Of a stretch of DNA of 64,000 bases, positions 41,301 to 51,890 are shown piece after piece. The position numbers and the translations under genes are program-made. The first letter of the stretch is position 1; each line of letters starts with the position of its first letter. The DNA is from Asterochloris sp. CNOR1 (lineage: Eukaryota; Chlorophyta; Trebouxiophyceae; Trebouxiales; Trebouxiaceae). The DNA is taken from the NCBI GenBank assembly GCA_963969365.1, contig OZ017758.1:1302001-1366000 (forward strand), read 5' to 3'. A model generated the notes under the pieces. The model saw only the letters and a program-made list of their open reading frames with translations, searched no databases and had not been told where the DNA came from.

Positions 41301-44300
41301 ACGGGAGGGGACCCGCACCGCTGCCCAGCTCTTTAGCAGGTGAGGACAACCCCAACGCAATGTACAGAAGGTGTATTGCAGAGCGGTGACCTACACACTA
41401 GGGTGACATCCCTCCAGCATGTCACCAGACTTGCCCCACCCATCAGCAGCCAGGTCCTGTGTCCGGCAACGCATATGCTGTGTGCCACACCCCCCACTGC
41501 TGCCTTCCCTGATGGCTTCACCCCTGCAGCTGGGGCACCCAGCCCGCCTTCAGTGGCAGCTTTTCTGTGCGTCCTTGCAGACAAGCCCAAGATGCTGAAG
41601 TCACACAGGAGTTATGCATAAAGGCATCCCAGGCCAAGCTCATCAGGCTGCTCCACTTCTTGCGCTGCACACATCAAGCTTACAAGCGCTGACTGGCACT
41701 CGCCTGCACCACTGCAGCTGGCTCCCTCAGCTTCAAGCTGCATCCCTCAGACAGGAGGGCTCTTGTCCAGGGAGGGCAGATAACGAAGCTGCCCATCTCC
41801 CCATTGCTGCCACATGGTGGTGTAATGCTGTTGCTCTCAACCCTACCTGTGCCCCTGCAGCTGGTTCTCCCAGCCCAAGCTGATCCGTGAGACCTCACGC
41901 CGCTGGTTCTGGCAGCGCCGCCCGGGCGGCGGGGAGAAGTCCCTGGACGCGGTGCAGCGCGACTTCAGCGACATCGTCCTGCCCGGCGCCGTGCAGGGGC
42001 AGGTGCGGACGCTGGCGGCAATGACGGCCAACACCAAGAAGCATGCTGCACCCTTCCGGCACATGCTCTTTTTCGGGTGAGTCCCTCTGGCGCATGCTGT
42101 TGTTGTGGGCCCCTGCTGGCTGCAGCAAGATGATTGCTGTGGCCTTCCAGCATGGGCTGTCCCTGGGTGCGCTAGTGGTGCAAAGGGCCGTTGTTGCTGA
42201 TGTGTGTGTGGAGATTGATGAACTTGCAGGGTCACCTGCAAACTACTTGCTTTTATTGGTATTTGATGCAAACCAGCGATTGCAGGCAGTGCCCTTCGTG
42301 GTGATGCAACCTGGTTGTTGAACAGGTCCAAAGACGCGAGCATAGCTGTGTGAGCAAGGCGCAGTACAGGGCAGCATTGCTTCTTGTGAGGCCACTAGCA
42401 CACAACTGCCCACTGCAGATCAGAACACATGATCCCATGCTCCAGCAGGCCCCCTTGCACAGGTACCATGGCAGCCAAGCACTTTCCTGCACACCTTCCA
42501 CCTTAGCGTTGGTACGCCGCCACCCCTGATCGTCCATGCTCCTGCAGGCTGCCTGGCACAGGCGCGACAATGGACATAATGGCACCATCTTCTCTCGCCT
42601 TCTACCCTCACACTGCCCACCGTCAGTGCTGCTGCCGGCCCTCAGGCACAGGCAAGAACATGTTAACCCAACTCACCACCTTCACACTGCCATAACCTCT
42701 GAGTGTCACTGTGCTTGCAGGCCCCCAGGCACAGGCAAGACCATGGCAGCCAAGCGAATGGCACGCACCTCAGGCCTGGACTATGCCATCCTCTCTGGCG
42801 GTGATGTGGCTCCCCTGGGCCCCCAGGCCACCACGCGCATCCATGAGACCTTTGACTGGGCCGAGCGCAGCCGTCGGGGCCTGCTGCTGTTCATTGACGA
42901 GGCTGACGCCTTCCTGGCGCAGCGCAGCGGGAGCATGGGGCAGGTCAGCAGTCTGCAAAATGAACACCCCACCCTGTTCAGGACATGTGCAGCGCCCTCA
43001 ATGCCCTGCTCTCCTGCCCCAGAGACTGCAAAAGGACCATTTCTCCAAGCTGCAAGCAGCCTATCCCACACCCACCGGACTTCACACATTCATCCCTGCA
43101 GGACATGCGCAGTGCCCTGAATGCCCTACTCTTCCGCACGGGCGACCAGTCCCGCGACTTCTCCCTGGTCATTGCAACCAACCGTCCTGGCGACCTGGAC
43201 GCTGCGGTCCTCGACAGAATGGATGAGTCCCTTGAGTTTGCGCTGCCCGGGCTGGCAGAGCGCCAGCAGATCATCGCACTGTACATGGACCAGTACCTGG
43301 TGCAGGCTGGCACTGCAGAGGGGGGTGCAGGGTCAGGGTCGCATCGGGGGCTGGGGGAGCGGCTCAGGGTGAGAGTCTATCACATGGGTGGCAGCACTGT
43401 CAGAAATGGGAAGAGCGGTGACGCAAAGGGAGCGAGTCAGGGTGGAAGTCTTTGGGGGGACGCTTTGCATAGGACAATGCAATGTCAGAGGGGTAGGTTT
43501 CGGGGATGCGGCGAGGTCCTGCTCCGGCTCCAGGCAGCATTTCATGGGGCAAGCATGGCAGGGTGCTTGAGTGGTTGAGAGGCAGGGACCCTTGTAGATC
43601 CAGCGTGTGGCAAGACTCTGGAGTGCGTGGGGGAGCCTCAGTGAGTGCTTCTGGATGAGTCCCTGGGGCATACCTCTGGATGGGTGTCCTTCGCATATCA
43701 CAAAGGATCTCAGAACTGAGGGCGGTGCAGGCGAAGCTGGGTGCAGTGCAGGGGCGCCTGCACTGTCATCTTGAATGCACATCTACCTTCCCTGACATTG
43801 TTGTTTCTGGCTGTCCTCCACCGGCATGCAGCAGGTTCAGACATCACCAGACCAGGTCCCACATCTCTGCAACTTTGTCATGTCACGAGCTATCATGCGG
43901 TCGACTGTTCCCTGTTGGGTTGCTACAGGCCATGCTGAGGGGCCAGGGCACCTGCAGACCACACCTGCATCTTTGCACTTGCTATGGCTCATGCTGTGCT
44001 GACTGAAGATGGGTGTTGTGGGCTGGGCTGCTGCAGGCTAAGCTGCAGGGGCAGGGCTCGTCCTCAGACCAGCTCCCTACCCCTGCACCTGCCATGCCTG
44101 ACTGCCTTCCACTGGCCTGCTGCAGGCCATGCTGCGGGGCCAGGGCACCTCACCAGACCAGATCCACATTGAGGGCGTGACGGCTGACATGATCACCGAT
44201 GCAGCCCGGCAGACAGATGGCTTCAGCGGGCGAGAGCTAGCCAAGCTGGTTGCCAGCATGCAGGCGGCCGTGTATGGCAGTGCTACCGCTGTGCTGACAC

Positions 44301-44401
44301 CACAGCTGTTCCGGGAGGTGCTGAGTAGAAAGGTGAAGGAGCACGCGCAGCGGAGAGCCTTCCTCAAGGGGCACCACAATGTGGGCCCGGCAGGGCCATA
44401 G
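38326..44401 (+). CDS. ATAD3: ATAD3, mitochondrial inner-membrane AAA ATPase
   Basis: ATAD3 spans the inner mitochondrial membrane; it is linked to nucleoid organisation and membrane contacts. Start at 38326 ([17 protein letters not shown]). Exons: 38326-38490, 38636-38731, 38962-39210, 40231-40391, 41202-41339, 41861-42076, 42721-42943, 43102-43368, 44126-44401; phases agree at the six junctions I calculated (up to exon 7). Domains in order: DUF3523-type long coiled coil (exons 2-4), membrane segment [15 protein letters not shown] (exon 5), linker [15 protein letters not shown], Walker [16 protein letters not shown], Walker [16 protein letters not shown], sensor [20 protein letters not shown], and the C-terminal lid [20 protein letters not shown]. 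Both catalytic motifs are intact. Intron 2 uses a GC donor (AAG|GCAAGC). The LINEs fill most of the space upstream. Confidence 0.96.
39283..39445 (+). repeat. Decayed copies of the ATAD3 exon-3 donor junction
   Basis: The end of exon 3 (GCTGAGCGGCGGGCCACGGA, then GCAGTATAGG and the donor) is echoed downstream in the intron at about 39283-39316 (GGCCGAGCGGCACAGCAAAG) and 39418-39447 (GGCCGAGCAACAGGCCACGG, then AGTAGTACAG). The second keeps the CCACGGAG-AGTA core at the right spacing. Confidence 0.65.
42445..42662 (+). repeat. Three decayed copies of the ATAD3 Walker A exon start
   Basis: The real exon at 42721 begins, after TGCAG, with GCCCCCAGGCACAGGCAAGA then CCATGGCAGCCAAG. Upstream in the same intron are 42445-42480 (GGCCCCCTTGCACAGGTACC, then ATGGCAGCCAAGC), about 42541-42575 (GGCTGCCTGGCACAGGCGCG, then ACAATGG) and 42636-42662 (GGCCCTCAGGCACAGGCAAG, then AACATG). 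All copy the intron end plus first codons of the P-loop exon; each has diverged from the true one. Confidence 0.8.
42978..43015 (+). repeat. Decayed copy of the ATAD3 exon-8 start
   Basis: AGGACATGTGCAGCGCCCTC followed by AATGCCCTGCTCT lies in the intron at about 42980, matching the true exon start at 43101 (GGACATGCGCAGTGCCCTGA, then ATGCCCTACTCT). Over 30 bases most positions agree. The copy lies upstream of the real acceptor, 121 bases away. Confidence 0.75.
43820..44080 (+). repeat. Decayed copies of the ATAD3 last-exon start
   Basis: The true last exon begins GCCATGCTGCGGGGCCAGGG then CACCTCACCAGACCAGATCC at 44126. Upstream in the intron are a close copy at 43925-43965 (GGCCATGCTGAGGGGCCAGG), a weaker one at 44035-44078 (GGCTAAGCTGCAGGGGCAGG, with CAGACCAGCTCCC following) and a partial one near 43840 (CATCACCAGACCAGGTCCCA). 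Confidence 0.75.
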
Positions 44402-44835
44402 TCAGTGGACACGAGCACCACTATGTACCCCTGCAAGGACAATGAGCCCATCGCGTGGCTGCAGTCACGCAGCACTGGATCTGCTGCAGGGCCTGGCCCT
44501 GTGCAGTTGTGGTGCTGGCTGCTGCCGCTGTGAGGAGCCAGTTGGCAGAGTGTGTGCATGGCCTGACTGAGTGCCATGTCTCAGCATAGGCTCTGCACGG
44601 ACAGCAGCAGTCAGTGGCTGAGACGTGTGGCCCTCTCAGTGCCAGTAGTTGACCGTCAGTACTGTCTGTTCTGCCCCCCAATTGGAGGCTTGCCTTGCAA
44701 CTGAATCTTTCTGCCCCCAATGAATCAGTGTTTGCTTTTATGAAAGCATGCAAAACCAGCAGAGGTGTGAGCTGAACAAGACAGATCTGTGTCTGAGCTG
44801 AGGTATAACAGGTGCTGCATGCAGTGATGTCAGCT

Positions 44836-47800
44836 TCAGGAGCTGCAGGAGACGCAAAGCTTCTGGTACTGGTCGGGGACTGGCCCGTCATACTGTGGGG
44901 GCCCACGCTGGCAAGAGGTGCTGCCCCCAGAATCACCCGGAGGCAGCTGCTCAACAATGTCGTCTGAGAAAGGGTGCTCTAGCAGTTTGAGAACCCTCCT
45001 GACCTCGCTGTAGTCACCCGCCTCAGCCTTCTCGATGGCCTGCTGAGCAATCCAATTGTGGAGAATGTACCTGCAACAGTGAGATTCAGACGCTGACAGG
45101 CTTTTGGACGTTGCACTGACCTTCCTGAACGCAGGCCTGCAGCACCGCCACAAGGCAGCACACAGGTGCAGCATGCTGCGCAGCAACCTGAATCTGCTCT
45201 GGGCCGCGATGCCTCCTCGTGCAGGGCTTTGTCACTGCAACACAATGAGAGCTGCAAGGTAACACGTTCACTGTTGCATTGTCCTGCACGCACCTCGGGT
45301 TGGTGCTGTTCATGACACGCACGCGATCAGCGCTGCTGGTCCCCGCTGCAGCTTCCTGCCCCAGGCGCGCTGTGTACCGCATGAGCCAGCTGCGCCACCG
45401 ATCGCGGTCCTGCTGCTGCTTCTGCTCAGGGGTGACGCCCCTCCAGCGCTCAGCATCCTGAAAGCGCTGCAGCTCGTCCTGCAGCATCTGCACAACAGGG
45501 AGGGATGGCTAAGTGGCCTGAAACACTGCTGAGCAACATCAGCGTTCAATTTGAACTCATCACAGGTTTGAGAAGCGCAGGGGCCAGTCAGTGTGGTGCA
45601 GAGAAGCATACCAGGCCACTCAGTGGGCACAGAACCTTGTACACAGCCTGTTCTGCTTGAGGCTGGGAAGTGGAGCTAAAGCCAACAGCACCCTTTTGGC
45701 AGCAGCGTACCCTAGAGCACTCCCCGGGCAGGGCCTCACTGACAGCCTAGTCACAGGTGAAAGCTTGGCTCAGTCTGAGGTATATGGGCAGCAGAGAGTC
45801 TGCTCCCAGCATGGAATTCCTGAGGGCCCCCTCCTTGTCTGGCCTGTGAACTGCCAACCCCTGGGTGCACCATCAGCGGCAGCACACAGGCACGGCATTT
45901 GCCTGCTCGCTGGCCCCCAACTGCTCCAGCAGCTTCTTGTCCCGGTTGGCCAGCATCAGCAGCATCTGCACTTGCCCAGCTGGCAGCCGAGGCGCTGCTG
46001 CCTTGGCCAGCACCTCAGCTGATGCCAGACCAGCCACAAAGCGATCCAGCAGGGCATTGTCAACCTGCTGCTCCCCTGCAGCAGGTGCAGGTGACACAAG
46101 GTCATGCAAGACAGACACTGGGAGTCCAGCTGTGTGGCAGGCTTGCACTCAACGAACTGAACCAGAAGAAGTTGAGGCAGCTGATGTCACCTCATGCTTC
46201 CAGACTGAGGTGCTTCCCAGAAAGGGTGGTGTCAATCTAAAGCAGCACGCAAGATAATGAAGGTCCAAGTGCTCAACAGAAGTAAAGTAAGTAATTAAAC
46301 AGTGCAGTGCAGGCCTGACCACTGGTGCTTGCTCCTGGCATGGGCACCTCTGCCAGCTTTCTGAAGGTGTTGGTGAAGTCGGCCCCTGCGCAAGCAGCGA
46401 GTTAGTGACACAGCCTGCACATGTTGCCGGCCAAGCGCATAGGCCACCAACCGCATAGGCCAAGCGCATAGACCAAGCATGCACTTTGACGGTCCTCAAA
46501 GCTGCCTTGTAGCCACGAGGTGCCAGGTGTTCCAGCTGCAGCACAGGCGGTCATGCTGTCACTGAGCAGGCAGCCCACTATCCCACCTGTCTCGTGCATG
46601 GTTTTCAGCAGGCCTTCCACAAGCTCCTGGTCCTGCTCCTCCAGGTCAAGGTCTGCCAGCAGCCCCAGCTTGCGCTGCATCAGATCATTGTAGGCCCTGC
46701 AGGCACAGCAAAGTTTGACATAGCATTGTTTGCTATGATGCTGGACAGAGTGTGCCAGTAGCCATGTTGTCCCATCAGGTCATGATGCGCCCTGCAGGTG
46801 AACAGACTCATTGAAGTGATAGCCGTCATGCAGGCCAGGGTCGGTCAGCAGGCTCGACTTGCACGGCCCCAGAAGTCGGTGCGCGCTGCAGGCCTCAGGG
46901 GCTCGTGAATTTGATGTCAGGAGCGCTGGCCAGTGAGCAACCCAGAGAGGGCTGCACTCGACTCTGTTGTACAGGACGCAACCTTGCTCCCTGATCAAGC
47001 AGCAGGCAGCCTGGTCATGTAAGTAGGCGACCATGACACCTGTGCCGTGTCCTAGTCTCAAATTCACAGCAGATGCAAAGGTATGCGCTCACCTCTGGTA
47101 TGCGCTGTGCCACATATGGGTCAGCGCTGGCTGAGACTCTGACAGTGGAAGCACATGCTTCAGAGCCTCTGCCAGCTGGCCACAGTTCCAGTAGCAGATG
47201 TCAGGCTGGCCCTGGTAGTCATACCTGCAGATGAGCACCATGGGGCACTGCTTGCTTGCTGAAGACACTGTGGGTGACCTCTGGACACCGCTGAGGGCAG
47301 AGTATGCTTGAGGAGATGCCCATGGCAGTTGCTGAAGTGGGGCCTACACTGATAACTAGTTGTGCAGCTCAAGGCAAAGGGGGCATTCAAGAGGTGGAGG
47401 CCGACAGGCTGCGTGTGGGAACACCTGGCGACAGATGCAAAGGGCTGGCCTCTGCCAAAGCATCTGGACCATGCAGGGAGAAGACAGCTGCAGAGCTGGA
47501 GGCTGGCTGCAGGCATTCGGCTCCTGCCCTCCTTGCATGACTTGGGTGCAGACATGCACGACTGAACTGCTGCCTGCGTAGGGAGACACATGTGAGCTGC
47601 TCGTGAGAGCTGCTCATGGGATCTGTGGCTGCTATGGGAGCCTCACCTGCCGCTGTCATCTGAGTGATTTGGCACGTAGTGAGGGTCAAACCTGAAGAGC
47701 AAAGAGGGGTCATGTCGTCTTGTTCTTATGCCTCGTGACTCCTGCCGTGCAGACTGTTGTGCCATGTTGCTCTTGGGGTGCCATGCACATAGCATGCCAC

Positions 47801-50800
47801 TGTGTCTGGCGTAAACTGTCAAGCACTTGGTGCCCTGCCGTGAGTGGTGCAGGCTGGCACGCTGCTCAGCTGTCAGGGGTGGCGCAGTACACTGTTGGCT
47901 TGCTGGCTAGGCAGTGCTGTGCTGCTGCCAGGACAACACATGCAATGTGTGATTCACCTGCATGATGCAGCCTACCAGGCAGTGCTGTGCTGCTGTCAGA
48001 GTGGGGCGCATGACGTCTGTGGCATGGAGTGCAGCCTGCCTGGCAGTGCAAAAGCACCTTCAGGGCAAGCCAGATGTTTTGCTGCGTTGGCGCTGGTGCC
48101 ATGCAGGCTACCAGATATGCTCTGCTGTGTACAGTGCCAGGTGCAGTCTGCAATGCAGCCCTCTAGGCGGTGCAACGGCCTCGTAAGGGAACCCTGAGCA
48201 CTTGACTTCGCTTTCAGTGCTGAGCAATTGACTCCCAAGTTGTGCAACCCAGCCTGCGGTATGGTGTTGTGGTGCTGTCGGGGCAGGCAACATGGATTGC
48301 TGCATGGCACCTGCCTGTTCATGAAGCCATAAGGGCCATAGTCCAGCGTTGCTCCAACAATGCTCATGTTATCGGTGTTCAGAACGCCTGCAGGGGCAGT
48401 CAGTGTGAGGCTCACTGGGTGGCCCCATCCAGCACACTGCAGTCGATCTACTATAGGTATGCCACCAATCATGCAGACTGGTGCAATTGCAGTCAGCTGC
48501 AGCAGGATAATTGCACCTCCACTTATAGCAGTGCGCTACTCTGACCAATACAGGCGTGCCAGCCCTCGAAATGGGTCAGTGTCATGCTTAGACAGGCAGC
48601 CAACAGGGTGGCTGCACAGCAGAGCACTCATCTGGAAGGAGAGCAGGTGTGCTTTCCCAGTCAATATACAAAGTCAAGGCCAGCACTCCCCATGCGTAAT
48701 CCCATGCTTTGCTGGCCAGCAACCAGCTAAGTGGCTTACAGTGCGGTCAACCACTTAGCTGGAAGCAGAGAAGGTGTGCTTCCGGAAACACACTACAATC
48801 TGCCTGGCCAGCGCTCACCGTGCGTGAATCCTACGCTCTGCCAGGCAGCCACCAGGCCTGCCGTGCGGCGCACCACCTCCCTGAAGAAGTCCAGGTACAT
48901 GCTGCCAGGGTTGGTGGTGTTCCCGCCGCCATGGGCTGCCCAGATGTCAGGGAGGTACTGCTTGATGGTGAAGTCCAGCAAGGGGCGCAGCATGTCGCCC
49001 TCAAGGCCATGGGAGGGGCCCTCCCGCCCTGCAGACGGCGCAGCAGCCTATGAACTTGACGCATCAGCGCTAATCACAGGCGTTCAAGGTCAGCAGGCGG
49101 CAGCATGGGGCCCAGCATGTCGCCCTCTAGGTAGCTGGAGGGGCCTCACTGTCAAGTCAGTGCAGCGTGGCTGATAGTCCATGCAGGCGATCCCTACCCA
49201 TGCTGTACAGGCCTTTGAACTCAGCAGAGAGCAGCATGGGGACCCAGCATGTCGCCTTCAAGGTGATTTAGGGGCCTCCCGCCCCAGTTCATGCAGTCAG
49301 TGCCTACCCCCACAGATTGCAGGCGTTCCTGCCATCATTTAGCAGCATGGGATGGGATGGCTCTTCGCAATCACAATAGGCATGACTGAAACTTTTTAAA
49401 CAACCTTGCCTGCCGGCATGTGGCATGAACAAATGCAAATGGTACCAGCCAAAGCCAAAGGTCCTCAAGCCCTTACAGGCCAAGACTTGAGAGGGCACAG
49501 CTCACTGCTATGCATGGGTGTTGGGTTTTTATGCTGCCTTGCAGCATGCAAAGACTGCCTCGTGCAGGGGTCTCGTGCATGCTGAAAGACAGCGTAGGGG
49601 CTGTGTGAGCAGGCTGCCTGGACCTTTCAGGACAGTGAGCAATCGGGCAGAGTCGATCAGGCCCCTTCACCCCTCCACAAGGCTCCTAGACAGTGGCAAC
49701 GCTGCGACAGGCGCCGGCAGGCAGGCAGCACAGATGAGCCCTGCACACATGAGCCAAGCCCACATGGCACCGACTAGCTCCCACCTGTCTGGGGGTCCCG
49801 CTTTCTGAAGACCTCAAAGGTGCCAAAGCGCAGAAAGGTGGGCGCAATGCGCATGACCACCGAGCAGCGCTCCTGCAGCGCACACTGGGCACTGCGCGGC
49901 CAGGATGCTCTCAAGCCACTGTCCTGCCTGCTCTGCTTTGTCGCGTAGCAAATGGACACAATCGAAATCAGGGAGCTGTGCCGGTGCATTACGTTGTTGA
50001 GTAGCTCCGCAGCAGGTGCTGCCATGCACCACCTGTTCAAGTAGCCATGGGGAACAGAAGGGCTTTGGTCGAAAGAAGCTTCAGCAACTGTGCCATGGAA
50101 CATTGCCTGAAATGCATGAGCTTCCTGGAGGAAGCGCAGCGGGCCAACAATGGCATACGGTGACAGGGCTCTCACCCTGATGGGATTGCCAGTGTACAGG
50201 AGGTCCCTTGTCACACGGTCATCAGATGTGACCACGCTGCCTGCTCGGGTGGTGGGGATACCCTGCAGCGCAGCGCAGGGACCCTGTGTCGTTTAAGGAG
50301 TACTGTGGCCCCCGACGCCCCACATTGCGCCCATGCAGCTCCGTAGCAGCTGTGACTGCTCCATAGCAAGGAAGGCCCGTCTGCCAGAGAAGGCGCAACC
50401 GCAACTGACTGTCAGGCAGGATTGCTGAAGCACGCAGCATTGCATGGATAGACTGCCCTGCATAGCAGCTGTGACTACCGAGTAAGCCAGGTCCGGCTTC
50501 CTCTAAAGATGAGCATCCGCATCTTGCTGCGCAGGTGGCTGCGAAAGCTGTTGCATCTGGCCAGGCATGCTGCATTTGCTGAGGCTCATGGTCACCCCAC
50601 GGTGGCACCGCAAACATAGCGCCAGGCGCAGCAGCCTGTGCTAGACATGGCAGAGTGGGCCTGACCAGGTGATAGAGGGCCTCAGAGGCAAGGAACTCGC
50701 GGATGCTGGAGCGCAGCACCTTGCGCCCATCTGCTGTGCGGCTGAAGGGCGTCAGGCCGCTGCACAACAGGCAGACAGGTCTCAGGTGAACTGGTTACTG

Positions 50801-51890
50801 TGCAGCAGGCCTTGCCAGCAGGGCGACATGGGTGGCACCAAATTTCTGGATGTAGGAATGCAGTGCTTAGCAGCAGCAGCTGATACGTTGGCTGCCAGGC
50901 TGTCATACTCTTGAAAGACACACACTTGTGGGCTGTGTGGGACTTCCTGAATCACCGAGACCATGAGCCCCGCACCTGCCCTTGAGCTGAACCTCCCAAC
51001 GCTCCCCCTGCTGATTGATCACCTGCGTTTGTGTGAAGATGTCAGGTGCCACGGGAAAGCACGGCTGCAATGGAGCACATCTCTGCACAGGGGCCAAGCA
51101 CCGCCCCCTCAGTTGCATGCCGCGCAGCACTGGTTGGCAGAACCTCGGCCAGCTCTTCGTATGTGCTGCGCAGCAGTGAACTGTAGAGCCTCAGGCAGCT
51201 CCAGAAGCTTGTGCATGTGCAGCATCAGGCATCAACTTGTGCTTGCAAAGCAAGTGCAGAGCACCTGAAATGGAACTGCATGCATTCACATGAGTGTTGT
51301 GCGGGCTGGCCATGCACAAACAAGGGCAGCGCCGCTGACCTCTCCCAAGTACATCGCAGCCCCATCGCCCAGCTGGCCGGAGAACAGACCAAACTGGAAG
51401 CCACAGTAGCACTGTGCAGCAGGCTCTGACCCATTGAGCAGCTTGTTGCCTGCAAAGAACTCGGCAAAATCCTGTTTCTCTGCCTGTAGCAGGGAGCACT
51501 GTGAATTGAGAGCTGCATCAGGCAAGCTGCCATCTGCGATACTCTGGACATGTGAACAGGCAGACGGTTGAGTAGCTGAACTGGCAGACTGCTTGCCTCT
51601 TCAGGAGTGAGGTCCAGCAGCCGCAGAGCATCTGCTGAATAGGCCACAAGCTGTGGATTCGTCAGTGGCTGCAGGGGCACACGGGTGAACACGGCTCCCT
51701 GCACCATCCTGGGCCTATTGTCCTGCTTCCTGTCCAGCGGGAGCTGCCTCAGCACCTGGACAGGCATGGGCGGGGACGCTGATCAGCATAAGTATGTGCT
51801 GCTATGTTGGCAGTCAAAGGGTTGTGGCACCTGATTATCAAACTTCAGGGTGTGCAGTGAACTGCTGAGGGCTGTGCCGGGCTGTGCCAT
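44836..51890 (-). CDS. SELENOO: Selenoprotein O homologue (YdiU family pseudokinase), Cys form
   Basis: SelO/YdiU proteins have a protein-kinase fold but transfer AMP to protein hydroxyls; in eukaryotes they are mitochondrial and linked to redox control. The start at 51890 gives [20 protein letters not shown], the usual family opening, joined to VLRQLPLD. No long presequence is seen, so an upstream leader exon may be missing. Blocks in order: [20 protein letters not shown] (about 51690), [13 protein letters not shown] (51370), [18 protein letters not shown] (50740), [16 protein letters not shown] (49840), [14 protein letters not shown] (48970), [17 protein letters not shown] (48890), [20 protein letters not shown] (48380), [18 protein letters not shown] (47200), [16 protein letters not shown] (45960). 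The C-terminus is CVSCSS, stop 44836-44838; animals carry selenocysteine where this has the second Cys (TGC, not TGA). Confidence 0.95.
47900..48062 (-). repeat. Tandem decayed repeats in a SelO intron
   Basis: CTAGGCAGTGCTGTGCTGCT (47908) is repeated as CCAGGCAGTGCTGTGCTGCT (47976) and weakly as CCTGGCAGTGCAAAAGCACC (48039), a period of about 67 bases. They lie in intron sequence of the SelO gene. Confidence 0.6.
48984..49284 (-). repeat. Decayed copies of a SelO acceptor junction
   Basis: The SelO exon encoding [17 protein letters not shown] begins near 49028. Its start (plus-strand reading CAGCATGTCGCCCTCAAGGC then CATGGGAGGGGCC) recurs at 49112-49150 (CAGCATGTCGCCCTCTAGGT, GGAGGGGCC) and 49246-49284 (CAGCATGTCGCCTTCAAGGT, AGGGGCC), a period near 130 bases. 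Both extra copies are upstream of the true acceptor in the direction of transcription. Confidence 0.8.

Noticed and set aside
41843-42343. A 166-codon minus-strand open frame
   Set aside because: Antisense to ATAD3 exon 6, which encodes the conserved linker before Walker A.
44836-44870. In-frame selenocysteine in SelO
   Set aside because: The codon at the expected place is TGC (Cys); the only TGA is the terminal stop.
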